A stretch of 64,000 nucleotides of DNA from contig NC_065887.2 in NCBI RefSeq assembly GCF_932274485.2, forward strand, positions 40,133,201-40,197,200. Reading direction: 5' to 3'. Positions 35,066 to 45,870 of this stretch are shown here, in pieces. The translations under genes and the position numbers were made by a program. This stretch comes from Patella vulgata. Lineage: Eukaryota; Mollusca; Gastropoda; Patellidae. Each line of letters opens with the position of its first letter. The stretch's first letter is position 1. The notes under the pieces were generated by a model. That model did no database searches. It saw only the letters and a program-made list of their open reading frames with translations, and was not told the origin of the DNA.

Positions 35066-35975
35066 ACTGTAAATCTCATTGCGTTGCAAGTTCTCTTAAA
35101 TTTCAAATAATATCTATTAAAATTCCCTAGATATATCCAGAAATTAGGTTGATTTGAGTAATGATAATAGTTGGGTCGTTCTTTTGTTGAAATAAACAGA
35201 CCGTGTAACCTCAAACATTCACACAGGATAAAGCCAACTTACAAACACGTGTTCTACTTCAACTACAATAATCCAGTCAACCTGTGATTAAACCAGAAAC
35301 AAATTGCAACAAAATAATTTTGGTGGAAAGGGGTCAAATTGCGTAATATGCTAATTAGCATATTTCATGTTTAAAAAATTGACTTTATGCTATAACTTGG
35401 CTATCAAATGTTCCAATTTGGTGGACAATATAATCACTTTCATACATAATGCATAATCCGCAAATCAACAGCCGCCATTGGTGAAAAAAATTTGTTATCC
35501 AAAATCTGAAACGCTTTGACTTAGCTCCATAAAACAAGTATCTACGCCCATAATTTCAGGGCCAGGGGTGCCGAAAAACACTTGGAGAACCGCACAGTTA
35601 TATTGCATGATATGGAATATGCAAATGAGACGCCTCATCCATTACTGAAAAACACAAATTTGGTCCAAACTAAAAAAAAAAAAAATCATTTGAAATAACC
35701 TGAAAGATCACGTTTAGCATGATCAAAGAATGTAATAAAAGTATCTGTACCTCATTGTGGACAACATTTGACTGATTGCAATAGTATAAGAGGACTATCT
35801 TTACGGGGGGTGCCGGGGGGGGGGGGGGGGGCGCATAGCTCTGATGAAAACAAACAAATTACCAAAATTTATCATCACAGTTGTCTTAAACCGGTGTTTG
35901 GGGAGTGCTGTAATGCGATATAAGAGTAGTCCTTATATAGGGTCGCTGCTCTGGCAAAATTCCCCTCATATCACG

Positions 35976-36290
35976 CGACAAGGAGTAGGGTCGCCTGTCC
36001 AACCTCGTGGGTTTTCTCCGGGTCCTCCGGGCAGTGCCGGACTGGGCCCACCTCATTAAAATAAAAGTGGGCCTATGCCTATAAAGAAAAAAGAAAAAAA
36101 GAAAAAAGAAAAGAGAAGAAAGAGAGGGGGAGGACAAAAAAGAAAGAAGGAAGGAGAAGACAGGATACTTGTGTGGGCCTTGGTCAATGACCTGACAGGT
36201 GGGCCTTCGGCACACCAGTCCGGCACTGCCTCCGGGTTCCTCCCACTGCTAAAGACTCCCACGCGCAAGTGGATTATTGAAATAGGAGGC
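35976..36290 (+). mobile_element. SINE family A core, split by a hAT MITE
   Basis: 35976-36031 and 36229-36290 are the two parts of one copy (GACAAGGAGTAGGGTCGCC ... TTCCTCCCACTGCTAAAG). The piece between is a 197-bp hAT-type MITE. A SINE B fragment (CGATATAAGAGTAG ... CCCCTCATATC) abuts on the left at about 35,895. Confidence 0.8.
36032..36228. mobile_element. hAT MITE, 197 bp, in SINE A
   Basis: 14-bp perfect inverted ends CAGTGCCGGACTGG. Perfect 8-bp duplication CCTCCGGG (36024-36031, 36229-36236), cut from the SINE core. The interior is A/G-rich (AAAGAAAAAAGAAAAAAAG). Confidence 0.88.
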
Positions 36291-36730
36291 TAGCTTTAAA
36301 AGTATTAATACCCGATAAAATAAATATATGTCACAGATATTATAGTTAATGCATTATTTCATGAATTGAAAAGAAAAAATAAAATAAGCTGTAACTTGTG
36401 ACATATGTCTTTACTAATCTGTTTCTAATGAAGTATTAATGCCAGAGGTTTAACGGTTCAGTGTGTCACTGAGAACTAGATATCTAGATCACAAAAGCAT
36501 CTATAACTTTTTCAAAAAGCTTCTTGTTTAATCTTTTTGTCGAACGTGTTTTCAAAATTAAAATATCTCGAAAGGGATTGTTTTTTTTTTTTAAATCTCG
36601 AAATTACACATCAAATTGCGATCAGTGACGTCAGTATTTTTGTAAAACAAAAAGCAACAATGTGCCGACACAACTCACATAACCATTTAACAAAACACTG
36701 ATTTACCGGATTTGCACACGCCGATATTAA

Positions 36731-37371
36731 AGGGCGTACGGCTCTATTATATTGTAATTTCTATTCTAATATTGTTATTTCTAATCAATTATGTTCGGTG
36801 AAATACGCGAACTGTCCAAATTGAACGGCAGTTGTTTACCCCTGCGTCATAGTCTATTCTAAACGTATTTTAGTATTATTTTGTCGTTTGTGAATCGGCG
36901 ATTACTAATTACTGTGTTGTAGGATATGTCTTTCTTCATTCATTACAAATAGCACCCGAAGCCATAGAATACACGACCCGCGTACTAATCATAAAACGTT
37001 CATTGTGTCTTAAATATTGGATATTAGGGTCTCATATCTCCACCACAAGATAACAGAGAAAGATGGGGTTTAACGTCCACAACTAGGTCATTTCGGAACT
37101 AACATATGGTTAAAAAAATTTTAATAATTCGCTTGCCCTTACCAGTGGGAGGAAACCGGAGGACCCGGAGAAAACCCACGAGGTTGGACAGGCAATCCTA
37201 CTCCTTGTCACGCACAACCGGGGAATCGAAACCTCGCTAGTCGACTCAATGACGACAAGATAACAACTTCAATATTGATTACGATGGACTAATATTGAAT
37301 TTTGATTTGTGTTTTTAATTTCGAATATTATGGAAAATATTGAGTTAGAAGTTTAGCTCCTTTAAAACGTT
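36731..37371 (-). mobile_element. TTAA MITE family 1 carrying a SINE A
   Basis: TTAA at 36727-36730 and 37372-37375. Family interior (GTTCGGTGAAATACGCGAAC, GTCTTAAATATTGGATA) interrupted by the SINE at 37,055-37,254. Confidence 0.75.
37055..37254 (-). mobile_element. SINE family A inside a TTAA-flanked MITE
   Basis: Target duplication ACAAGATAAC at 37045-37054 and 37255-37264. The head is cut short after the B box. The surrounding MITE resumes on both sides, so the SINE is younger. Confidence 0.85.
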
Positions 37372-37399
37372 GTCGTTATATATGACTGTTGACTTTTAG

Positions 37400-39650
37400 G
37401 GTTGGGTAAATAACAGCGTTTTTTCAGTTATCCAATAATGACTTGTGGTTTCCATGGCCATTTTGGACGCTGAACACGAATCCATCGGAATTTTTGACCT
37501 AGGATAACCTTTGACCCTGGATAATTCAATTTATTCAAAATGGCGACCAAATTCCATGTTTTTCGACAAATATATCATAAACACACCGTCAAATATCTCT
37601 ATAAATAGGTTTTAGAGGCAGGAAAGAACGAAAAACAACATTCAGAACAGAATCCGTCAGAATTTTTGACCTAGGATGACTTTTCATACTGGAAAATTCA
37701 ATGTATTCAAAATGGCGGGCAAATTTCATGTTTTTGGTCAAATATATCCTAGACATGCTGTCTAATACCTTTAAATATAGGTTTTAGAGGCAGGAAAGCA
37801 CAAAAACAATATTTCAGAAGATTTGTGAAGCACCTAAACTTTCAAACTATCAAAAACTACCAAAAATCACGAGAAAATTCCATTTTGTGGCAATATTTGA
37901 CATTTTTTGAAAATAATACTTTCCAGATTCAAACGGTTGACATGGTAAACAAATTTTCACATAACAGTTCAGTTTATCTCACAAGTTAATCAATGTCAAT
38001 AGCAATATCATTTTCTGACCTTACAGCGTTCTTTACAGAGTTCCATAGTTCTACCAAGTTGAATTTCTTCATTTTAAAAATTGAAACGACCCGTTTTGCG
38101 GTCTTTCACACGTTGCTGTTGTCTAATACCAGGTGCAATTGTAAGTCTCAGGTAGTCGGTTTCCTACAGTAATTCCTTTTCAGATGGACTGTCAGGAAGT
38201 GAAGACTGTTAGCTGTTTGTGGTCCATCATGCTCATTGCACTGATCAAAGGTTTGAAGTGATTGTGTGTTCTTTTTCTCCTTGAATTGCGTCTTTTTCGC
38301 TAAGGCTAACCTTTTAGACAATTTTAGAGTAGCCATAATGACCTTCTACAGTTTTCTTCATCCACTGTAGCGTCCATTTCAGAGTATCCATAAGTCCTTC
38401 TTCAATTTTCTTGCTGCCACTGTAGCGTCCGACTTACGGGCCGGGCCCTCTTCCATCTCACTTACTGCTCTTCTTTACTCAAAGATCAAAGAGACTGGTA
38501 TGGTGTGTACGACCATAACAAAATTACCGGAAATGGAGTCACTGCCAGATGACTTCAAAAATGAAAATGGTAAAGATTGTCTTATGTCCGCATTGATAGC
38601 CGAAAGCGTAGAATCCCTGACTATATCGAAGAAGGTGCCCACCTTCCAGCTGCAGATGATAGAGAGCTATCTGACCCTTCAAAACTAGGCTACGCACCGT
38701 TGTCGAATTTGGGCTGCGAGTGAGAGTTCGCGTGGTTTGACAAAACGTGATATATACGAATGGTCTTTTAATATACATGTATTCAGCTTTCGAGTCCTTG
38801 AGTGAAGAGGAGCGACAAGAGAGGTGGAAGTGACCCAATACAAGAAGAAAAAGAACACACGTTTACTTCAAACCATTGATCAGTGCAAAGAGCATGATGG
38901 ACCACAAACAGCTAACAGTCTTCCACTTTTCGACAGTCTATCTGAAAAGGAATTACTACAGGATATCATTTTAAAATGAAGAAATTCAACTTGGTAGAAT
39001 TACGGAACTCTGTAAAGAACGCTTTAAGGCCAGAAAATGATATTGCTATTGACATTGATTAACTTGTGAGAGGAGTATTTGGTGATATAAACTGAACTGT
39101 TTTGTGAACATTTGTTTACCATATTAAGCGTTTAAATCTGGAAAGTATTGTTTTCAAAAAATGTCAAATTTTGCTACAAAATGAGATATTTTGATAGTTT
39201 GAAAGCTTAAACGCTTCACAACTGTTCTGAAATGTTGTTTTTCGTGCTTTCCTACCTCTAAAACCTATATGTACAGGTATTAGACAGTACATTGTATGTT
39301 TAGAATATATTTGACCAAAAATATGAAAAAAACATGAAATTTGGCCGCCATTTTGAATAATTTGAATTTTCCAGTGTCAAAAGTCATCCTAGGACAAAAA
39401 TTCCGATGGATTTTATTCTGAAATGTTGTTTTTCCTTCTTTCCTGCCTCTAAAACCTATTTATAGAGGTATTTGACGGTATGTTTATGATATATTTGACC
39501 AAAAACATGAAATTTCGCCGCCATTTTGAATAAATTGAATTTTCCAGGGTCAAAGGTCAACCTAGGTCAAAAATTCCGACGGATTCGAGTTCAACGTCCA
39601 AAATGGCCATAGAAACCACAAGTCATGGGAAAAAGTTCAGATATACCCAA
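37400..39650. mobile_element. Large foldback element, ~0.9-kb arms
   Basis: Left arm about 37,400-38,340 and right arm about 38,760-39,650 are inverted copies over most of their length (for example GACTTGTGGTTTCCATGGCC at 37,440 against its reverse near 39,610; GGTCCATCATGCTC against its reverse near 38,890). Each arm holds two tandem ~230-bp units, each with TTTTAGAGGCAGGAAAG and ATTCAAAATGGCG. The centre (38,340-38,760) has a 62-codon frame starting MVCTTITKLPEMESLPD that I do not recognise. Borders are approximate. Confidence 0.72.
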
Positions 39651-39802
39651 TTCTAGTTTTACAAACTGTCCACAAGAAGAAGTGCGATGATTAAAGCCCG
39701 TGTTTTCACGAGTAGCTTTCTAAAGATGCATTATGTAAGATTTAGATAAAGAGTTGGCCATTCTTGCTGTAAAAGTTTTCAAAATAGATAAATCAAATTT
39801 AA

Positions 39803-40200
39803 AGATACATTATGGGAGATAAGATAAAGAGATGGCAGTTCTCGCTATAATAGTTAAAAACTAGATAGTGTAAAGGTAATTTGCTGAAAATTTCAGTCAA
39901 ATTGATCCACTATGAGCCGAGAAAGAAGCGGGTGAAAATTTTGCATAGTCTCGGTCATCATTACTAAAATTATTAATATAAACAGCATAGTCTCGATTAT
40001 CCGCTTTTATTGATTTAATTATCAATAGCCGTTAGCGGCATATAGGAATCTAATCCAGCCAACATCGAAGGCTAGCCTTGACATCGAGAGTTGATTGTCG
40101 TCTGGATAAGTTAATTAATGTCTAATTGATAATTTAGATAACATTTCAGGCCTAAAGAAAGACTTGTAATAAGCAGATTTTGCTCTTGCATAATGCATGT
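39803..40200 (+). mobile_element. TTAA MITE family 2
   Basis: TTAA at 39799-39802 and 40201-40204; about 85-90% like the 17.98-kb copy by eye. A cut left end of another copy (AGATGCATTATGTAAGATTT) lies just upstream at 39,725. Confidence 0.75.
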
Positions 40201-40619
40201 TTAATATATTGAATGTTTCATTCAAATTACTATATTGTTAGGAACGTTATTACCTTTTGAAGTTTTGACTTAGATCTTTTATTATCGCAGCAACGTTACT
40301 TGTTAATCGAGACGCATTCTCGCTTCTCCATTTTTAAATTAAATCATTAATTGGCGATCGTCTTTTAATCTGGCACTAGCGTCTAGATAATCGATTTAAC
40401 GTCTACAAATCGCTCGTATTTCAGGAAAAATAAAGTCGACACCAATTAATTCTTTTGCCGATAACTTTTGATAAACTTTGTAACCGAACTCCCAAGTAAA
40501 GGGACATACAGCCTACATAGAACAATTCCATTTTACTGTATAGTGATTGAATCATGTCCCTTTAAAGGAAATGAAACTCTCACTCAATATTTTCCTCATG
40601 TCGCTTTAAAGGAAGTGAA

Positions 40620-40976
40620 ACTCTAACTCAATATTTTCCATAAAATTCGAAATAAAAAACACGAATTTAAATTCAATAGTGGTCAATCAATATTGATGTT
40701 GTTATTTTGCCGGGATCCTAGTATACAATATTTAAGACATAGTGAACATTTCAAAATAAGTACACGAGTCGTGTATTTCTGTGGATTCGAGCGCTATTTG
40801 TAATTGTTAAAAGGAAAACATATAATAATTATTAATGGCTGGTTCACAAACGACAAAATAATAATAATAAAAAGAAACGTGTAAACGAATGGCGTTCGAT
40901 TTGGCCTGCTTACGTAATTCACCGAACATAATTGATTATAAATTACAATACAGTTTTTAAAATTTGACGACTAATC

Positions 40977-41045
<69 letters not shown>

Positions 41046-41080
41046 CATAAACATTTTTTTAGACCCATTTTAGGGTTCCA
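40620..41080 (+). mobile_element. TTAA MITE family 1, containing a long AT microsatellite
   Basis: TTAA-AGGAAGTGAAACTCTAACTC start (a second copy of the end lies 54 bp upstream). Interior ATATTTAAGACATAGTGAAC and ACACGAGTCGTGTA. The right part holds an (AT)n run of about 60 bases (40,981-41,042). The right end is not clear. Confidence 0.6.
40981..41042. repeat. (AT)n microsatellite
   Basis: An uninterrupted run of about 30 AT units. Confidence 0.95.
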
Positions 41081-41221
41081 CAGAATAGAACTATACGCCC
41101 TTCAAGATAACGGTCGTGGCCGTTCTCGTCAAATCATCATTTGTGAACAACAGCGTCACATCGTCGCCATCCTCAGATGATGTAGTATACCGACGATGAT
41201 GATGTTCATTATCTATTTGTT

Positions 41222-41422
41222 ATGGTCAACTTAAGATTTCGTCAAGGTCGTTGGGATGTAAATAAGGTTAGGTGTCACGTGATTGTTGGCGAGATTGTAC
41301 CTTAGGGCTAAGTCCAGGGTTTGGGGGAGAGGTCAAGTCTCCACTTAAGCACTGACCTAGGATTGGGATTAGTGCTAGCCCTGTTTACATCTCGTGACCG
41401 AACTTGCAGTTGGCCTTATCGA
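41222..41422. mobile_element. Relative of the 29.1-kb MITE
   Basis: Ends TATGGTCAACTTAAG and (reverse) TAAGGCCAACTGCAAG, then GGTCACGAGATGTAAACAGG. The interior is G/T-rich, related to the CCCTAA interior of the first copy. Possible TA target. Confidence 0.5.
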
Positions 41423-41803
41423 TTATATCTATCCGTCATTGTGACAATAATAAAATTATGAAGATCATGTCTCGAACCCTTTTGTTCATATAAAAATTCG
41501 GTACAAAAGCAAGTATATCACACAGTGGCAACAAGTCTATGTATAGAAGCTAGAATAATTTGTCGTCATCAACCAGCCCTTCAATCCTAGAAACTCTAAC
41601 ATTTTAAGCCCCGATACTTGTAATATTCTCGAGTAATGCCCATAATTTATTTCTTCATTACGCAATTTATTGTAATTTTGTATCCAACTAACTGAACAAC
41701 TAGAAGTTCGATTGTGGGCGGTTTGTAGATGATGACAATAAAGACTAGAAGCTTTTGTTGTACTTTTGATTTAATTTTAATCAGATCGATGTGAACTTGT
41801 TGT

Positions 41804-42096
41804 CATAGGCGTAGGAGCCGATTTGCCCCCCCCCCCCCCAAAAAAAAATTATTTTCGGGCAATGAAAAATTCGACAACCTTTTTTTTCTATTAATGTTTA
41901 GAGAAAAAATATAACTAACTTATTTCTATGAGATCCACACTGCCCGAAAAGTATTTTCTCGTCTTTTTCTTGTCCACTGCATGCCCGAAAATATGCCCGA
42001 AGCTCTCTTATGATAGGTATGCCCGAAAAAACGGTATTGATTTCGGGCAAGTTTCTCTTATGCCCTCCTGAATTACTTTGAGCTCCTACGCCTATG
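41804..42096. mobile_element. hAT MITE, 293 bp, with repeated ATGCCCGAAAA motif
   Basis: 15-bp perfect inverted ends CATAGGCGTAGGAGC and a perfect 8-bp duplication CTTGTTGT (41796-41803, 42097-42104). The interior repeats TGCCCGAAAA or its reverse at least six times. A C-run of about 14 and A-run of 9 lie near the left end. Confidence 0.9.
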
Positions 42097-42794
42097 CTTG
42101 TTGTAAAGTGGAATTAGTGACCACTGGCTACAAGTACAGAAAAGGTTATATGGTGACCTTATGTGCACTTTAATAATTATATTGCTATTTTGAATTTAAT
42201 ATATTATTAATGATGTACGTGATGAGTTCTATACCCTGTCACCTCAAGTATATAGATCTATTATGTCTACAGTGTATCTCCCTAAAGAGGAGGAAGAACG
42301 GCACGGGTCGATATTCAAGGCAGTTTATATCCTATTACCAGAGATTCTACACAACTTCGACGCCAACAACTGTGTTAGTAGGTCAATTTTAAGAGAAAAA
42401 CAAGTCTATAAGTAGGTTAGCATGGCCAACAGGTCATCGTCGTATGATGTCATATGATGTACAACTACGTACAGGTAGTCGATAAAGCCGGTTAACACGT
42501 TTAAAGATACGCCTTCTTGTTTATCACAATAATTTGAATCTAATCAAGCTAATTGTGTTTGAGAAAAGCAGCTCAAATATATAGGTTAGTGGGATAAACA
42601 AAACGTGATTTATAAAAATACAAAAAGTAAAAAAGCAGCACGTGTCTTTCGCGCGTGCATTGGTTATCAGTGAAACTACCCTATGCTTTATCACCAGGTA
42701 CGGCCCCGAAAGTGCCTAAATTTTATTGATCATAGAATGGTTAAAACTGCAAAGAGTCCTCGGTTCCCTGGTAATAAATAAATAAACACAATAT

Positions 42795-43000
42795 AATATA
42801 ATTTTGGCGCCTGAAAAACATGTCCCGTTGGCGTACACATAAAAAAGTCCTCAGTTGAAATACGATGGAGGGTAGGCGGAAATGCCTTTGTCAAGCAAAA
42901 CAGTTCCCCATAGCACACTACATGGCGTTTAGCCGTTTTCAATAACACGATTGCCACAAAAAAGTAGGACTTTAAACCCCATTTTCTTTCGTTTATGCGG
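42795..43000 (+). mobile_element. SINE family B 3' half, old
   Basis: TTGGCGTACACATAAAAAAG, CCCATAGCACACTACATGG, GTAGGACTTTAAACCCC in family order. Confidence 0.6.
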
Positions 43001-43002
43001 GG

Positions 43003-43280
43003 TTGGATGGCCGAATGGTTAGAACGTGTGCGCCGTATCATAAGGTATGTCATTGAGTCAACTGGCGTGGTTTCGATTCCCCGACTGTACGTGACAAGGA
43101 ATAGGGCCGCCTGTCCAACCTCGTGGGTTTTCTCGGGGTCCCCCGGTTTCCTCCCACTGCTAAAGACCACTACGCGCAAGAGAATTATTGAAATAAACTT
43201 GAACCATATGTTAGTCCCGAAATCACCTAGTTTGTGTCGAGTGAACGTTAAACCCCATTTCTCTCTCTCTCTCTCTCTCC
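43003..43280 (+). mobile_element. SINE family A, full length
   Basis: Head GGTTGGATGGCCGAATGG to (TC)n. It sits directly in the ATTTC-like tail of a SINE B copy (42,795-43,000). Confidence 0.85.
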
Positions 43281-43884
43281 GCCTCCTTTATTAAGAACCC
43301 ATTGAATATACGATACATTATAGTCAGTCTATTTGTGAATTAAATCTAGGTTTACTACATTGATTTCTGTCTGACAGGCCACACGTCTATAAATACTTGT
43401 ATAAAAAGGTTATTATTGGTTTTTATTCACCATTTTATACGTCATTAAAACCTCGTGTGACGTACGTTGGCTAAAAGTGGAATAAAATGAAATGTAGAGA
43501 TAAATCAAACGATAAGCAATTATTTATAATACATAGATTGTACTGTGTCACCCAGACATCATAACATACATAAACTCGTTTCTCAATTTAATCGCTAGAT
43601 ATTTTGTTGGGATTTATTTTTATTGGTTTGTTGCGTAAGACTTTTTTATGTTTTTCTTTATTAGCTTGCCAGGTAGCAGGTTGGTTTGCTTTGTTTTCTG
43701 TTGGGGGTTTGGGTTGGGAGGGGGGGTATTAGTTTGATGGTTTGTTCCCTCACATACGACCTCTAGTCTTGGCAGAGATGTATATAAATCCCTTTTTAGG
43801 CCTCCTACCACGAGACCCAACTTAGAATCCAATTCTTTACGATATGGTAATGTTTTACTTGAGAATCCACAATTTGTTACTTTC

Positions 43885-44068
43885 CAGTAATAGGCGATGA
43901 TTTGAATTAGCAAACACCTTCGCCATAATTTGAATTAGCAACCACTCCTTCAACATGATTTGATTTGGCAATTGGCAACCACTCCTTCACCATGATTTGA
44001 ATTAGCTACCACTCCTTCGCCTTGATTTGAATTTGCAGCCATTTCTTCACCATGATTTGAATTAGCAA
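43885..44068 (+). repeat. ~31-bp minisatellite
   Basis: About five units of ATGATTTGAATTAGCAACCA-CTCCTTCACC. Confidence 0.75.
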
Positions 44069-44639
44069 TTGACAACTTGTTCAAATGATGTTAAGACACA
44101 TACCAAAAGCTTTGGAGTTAGGCTACCCACATCTCCAAGCACTTCATGTAATATCCTGCATCTTTTTTGTTAATAATTTCGATTGGCTTCTGACCCAGCT
44201 TGGGACCTCTCAGATTCCTCGATACAAAATATCATCGTGAATACCAAGTCTCGCGCTTTCCAGCTAAAATGACTACCTGTGATAATGAAGTTGAAAAGTT
44301 CAAGGTTCGCTCAATGTCAAGGTTTCCGTGGAGGTCACCATGTTTGATTTGAGTGTGTTTGTGTCACGATATCTATTGTTCATGTGTCTGCAGTAAAGGG
44401 GGATAACGTACCTATACGTTCGAGAATTTTAGACTAATGTAGCAACGGCTGAATGTTGTAAAACTGTTTCCTGGACAATCCAGGAAATAGAAGGGTACAC
44501 AAGGTATATATTTGGGGTTAAACATCCAGGGAATAGAAGGGTATACAAGTTGTATGGTTGGTCAGCCATTTTAAAGTGGTTCAGCGAGTGTGATGCCAAA
44601 AACGATTCTTAGGATTTTCCAGTTTGATTTCCACTTTTC

Positions 44640-44925
44640 AGTGGTGCAGGACAGAGACTGAGAGGGTTGGGCAAGTGGTGCAGGACAGAGTCTGAGAGGG
44701 TTGGGCAAGTGGTGCAGGACAGAGACTGAGAGGGTTGGGCAATTAAAAAACAGTAATTGGGATGAGATGTAGCTTACACTACAGGTAACCTTGCCCTTGA
44801 CAGTTAAAGTATTATGAAGAGAAGGAGGAAAAGCAGCTTGTTCAGGCAGAATTTCTCTCATTAGCCCAGTTAGTGTAGAAAAGTAGGACATTAAACCCAT
44901 ATTTCATTCCATTTATATTGCAAAC
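44640..44925 (+). mobile_element. SINE family B with a triplicated segment
   Basis: GTGGTGCAGGACAGAGACTG plus GAGGGTTGGGCAA repeats three times in tandem (about 33 bp each, 44,645-44,745), then body (CAGAATTTCTCTCATTAGCC) and an ATTTC-like tail. Confidence 0.65.
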
Positions 44926-45121
44926 CCCTCTTTTTCTAGTAGGCTAAATCACAACCTTAGCTTCCTTCTCCCACATCCCTTCTTAGGCCAAATTCAACAG
45001 ATTACATGAAAAGCTTAGTCTGATATCCTCCTCAACTATTGGCAGTCTTCGAATTTGTGAAGAAAAAAACACAACAGAACAGAGAGCAGTAATTTGTATA
45101 ATATAGGGTATCCCATTTTAA

Positions 45122-45158
45122 TTATACATACATACATACGTACATACATACATACATC
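45122..45158 (+). repeat. (CATA)n microsatellite
   Basis: About nine ACAT/CATA units with one CGTA variant. A (CA)n of about 7 units follows at 45,391. Confidence 0.85.
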
Positions 45159-45486
45159 ATGTTCAGCAGTCGACTCAACAATACTGTCTACAGTATATAT
45201 AGTATAGTCTTTATTGTCAAGTGAGAATCAATCTAATTCAGCTGAGCTAATAGTGCACACAATCATGATAGAATGATTGATGACATTTGTTGTATATATA
45301 TTATATTAATAATGATATTGGTGATAAGTTTCAATATATTTATCTATGTTATTATATACACAATTAAACACAAAGATTCAAATAACATACACACACACAC
45401 ACACATACAAATATCTACTAATATAACTCTAAAGCCACTTACATCATCATATAATTAAATATAAATCACATTCAGAATCATAACAT

Positions 45487-45870
45487 AAGCGGACACTTCG
45501 TTAACAAAAATAATCAAAGGAAACAAGTTAAATTAAAGGAGCTAAAACTCTGAATTAAGTCCAAATAAAGTATTGAATTATGAATATGATTAAAATTTCG
45601 TTTTTTAAATATTAAGCAGAAGCTGTTAGGTTTGCTTATTAATTTTAATTTTGTTTCTTTACTCAAATAGCTGACCATTGTCTGGACATTGAATCCATCT
45701 GTAGACAATTAAACAAATAAAAAGACCAATGGTCTGTTGAGTTTGTTTGCTTTGTGTTATGCCTCCACCTAAGTTAAAGTTAATTCCCATGTGTGAGGCT
45801 GTGTCATGTGTATGCTAATAGAAAACCAAGATGAAATGTTGATAGTTTTTAGTCAGCGAAGTGTCCCTTT
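45487..45870. mobile_element. MITE with AGGGACACTTCGC-like ends
   Basis: Left TAAGCGGACACTTCGTTAAC and right (reverse) TTAAAGGGACACTTCGCTGA form imperfect inverted ends of about 28 bp. The interior is AT-rich and non-coding. TTAA flank is seen on the right only. Confidence 0.5.
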
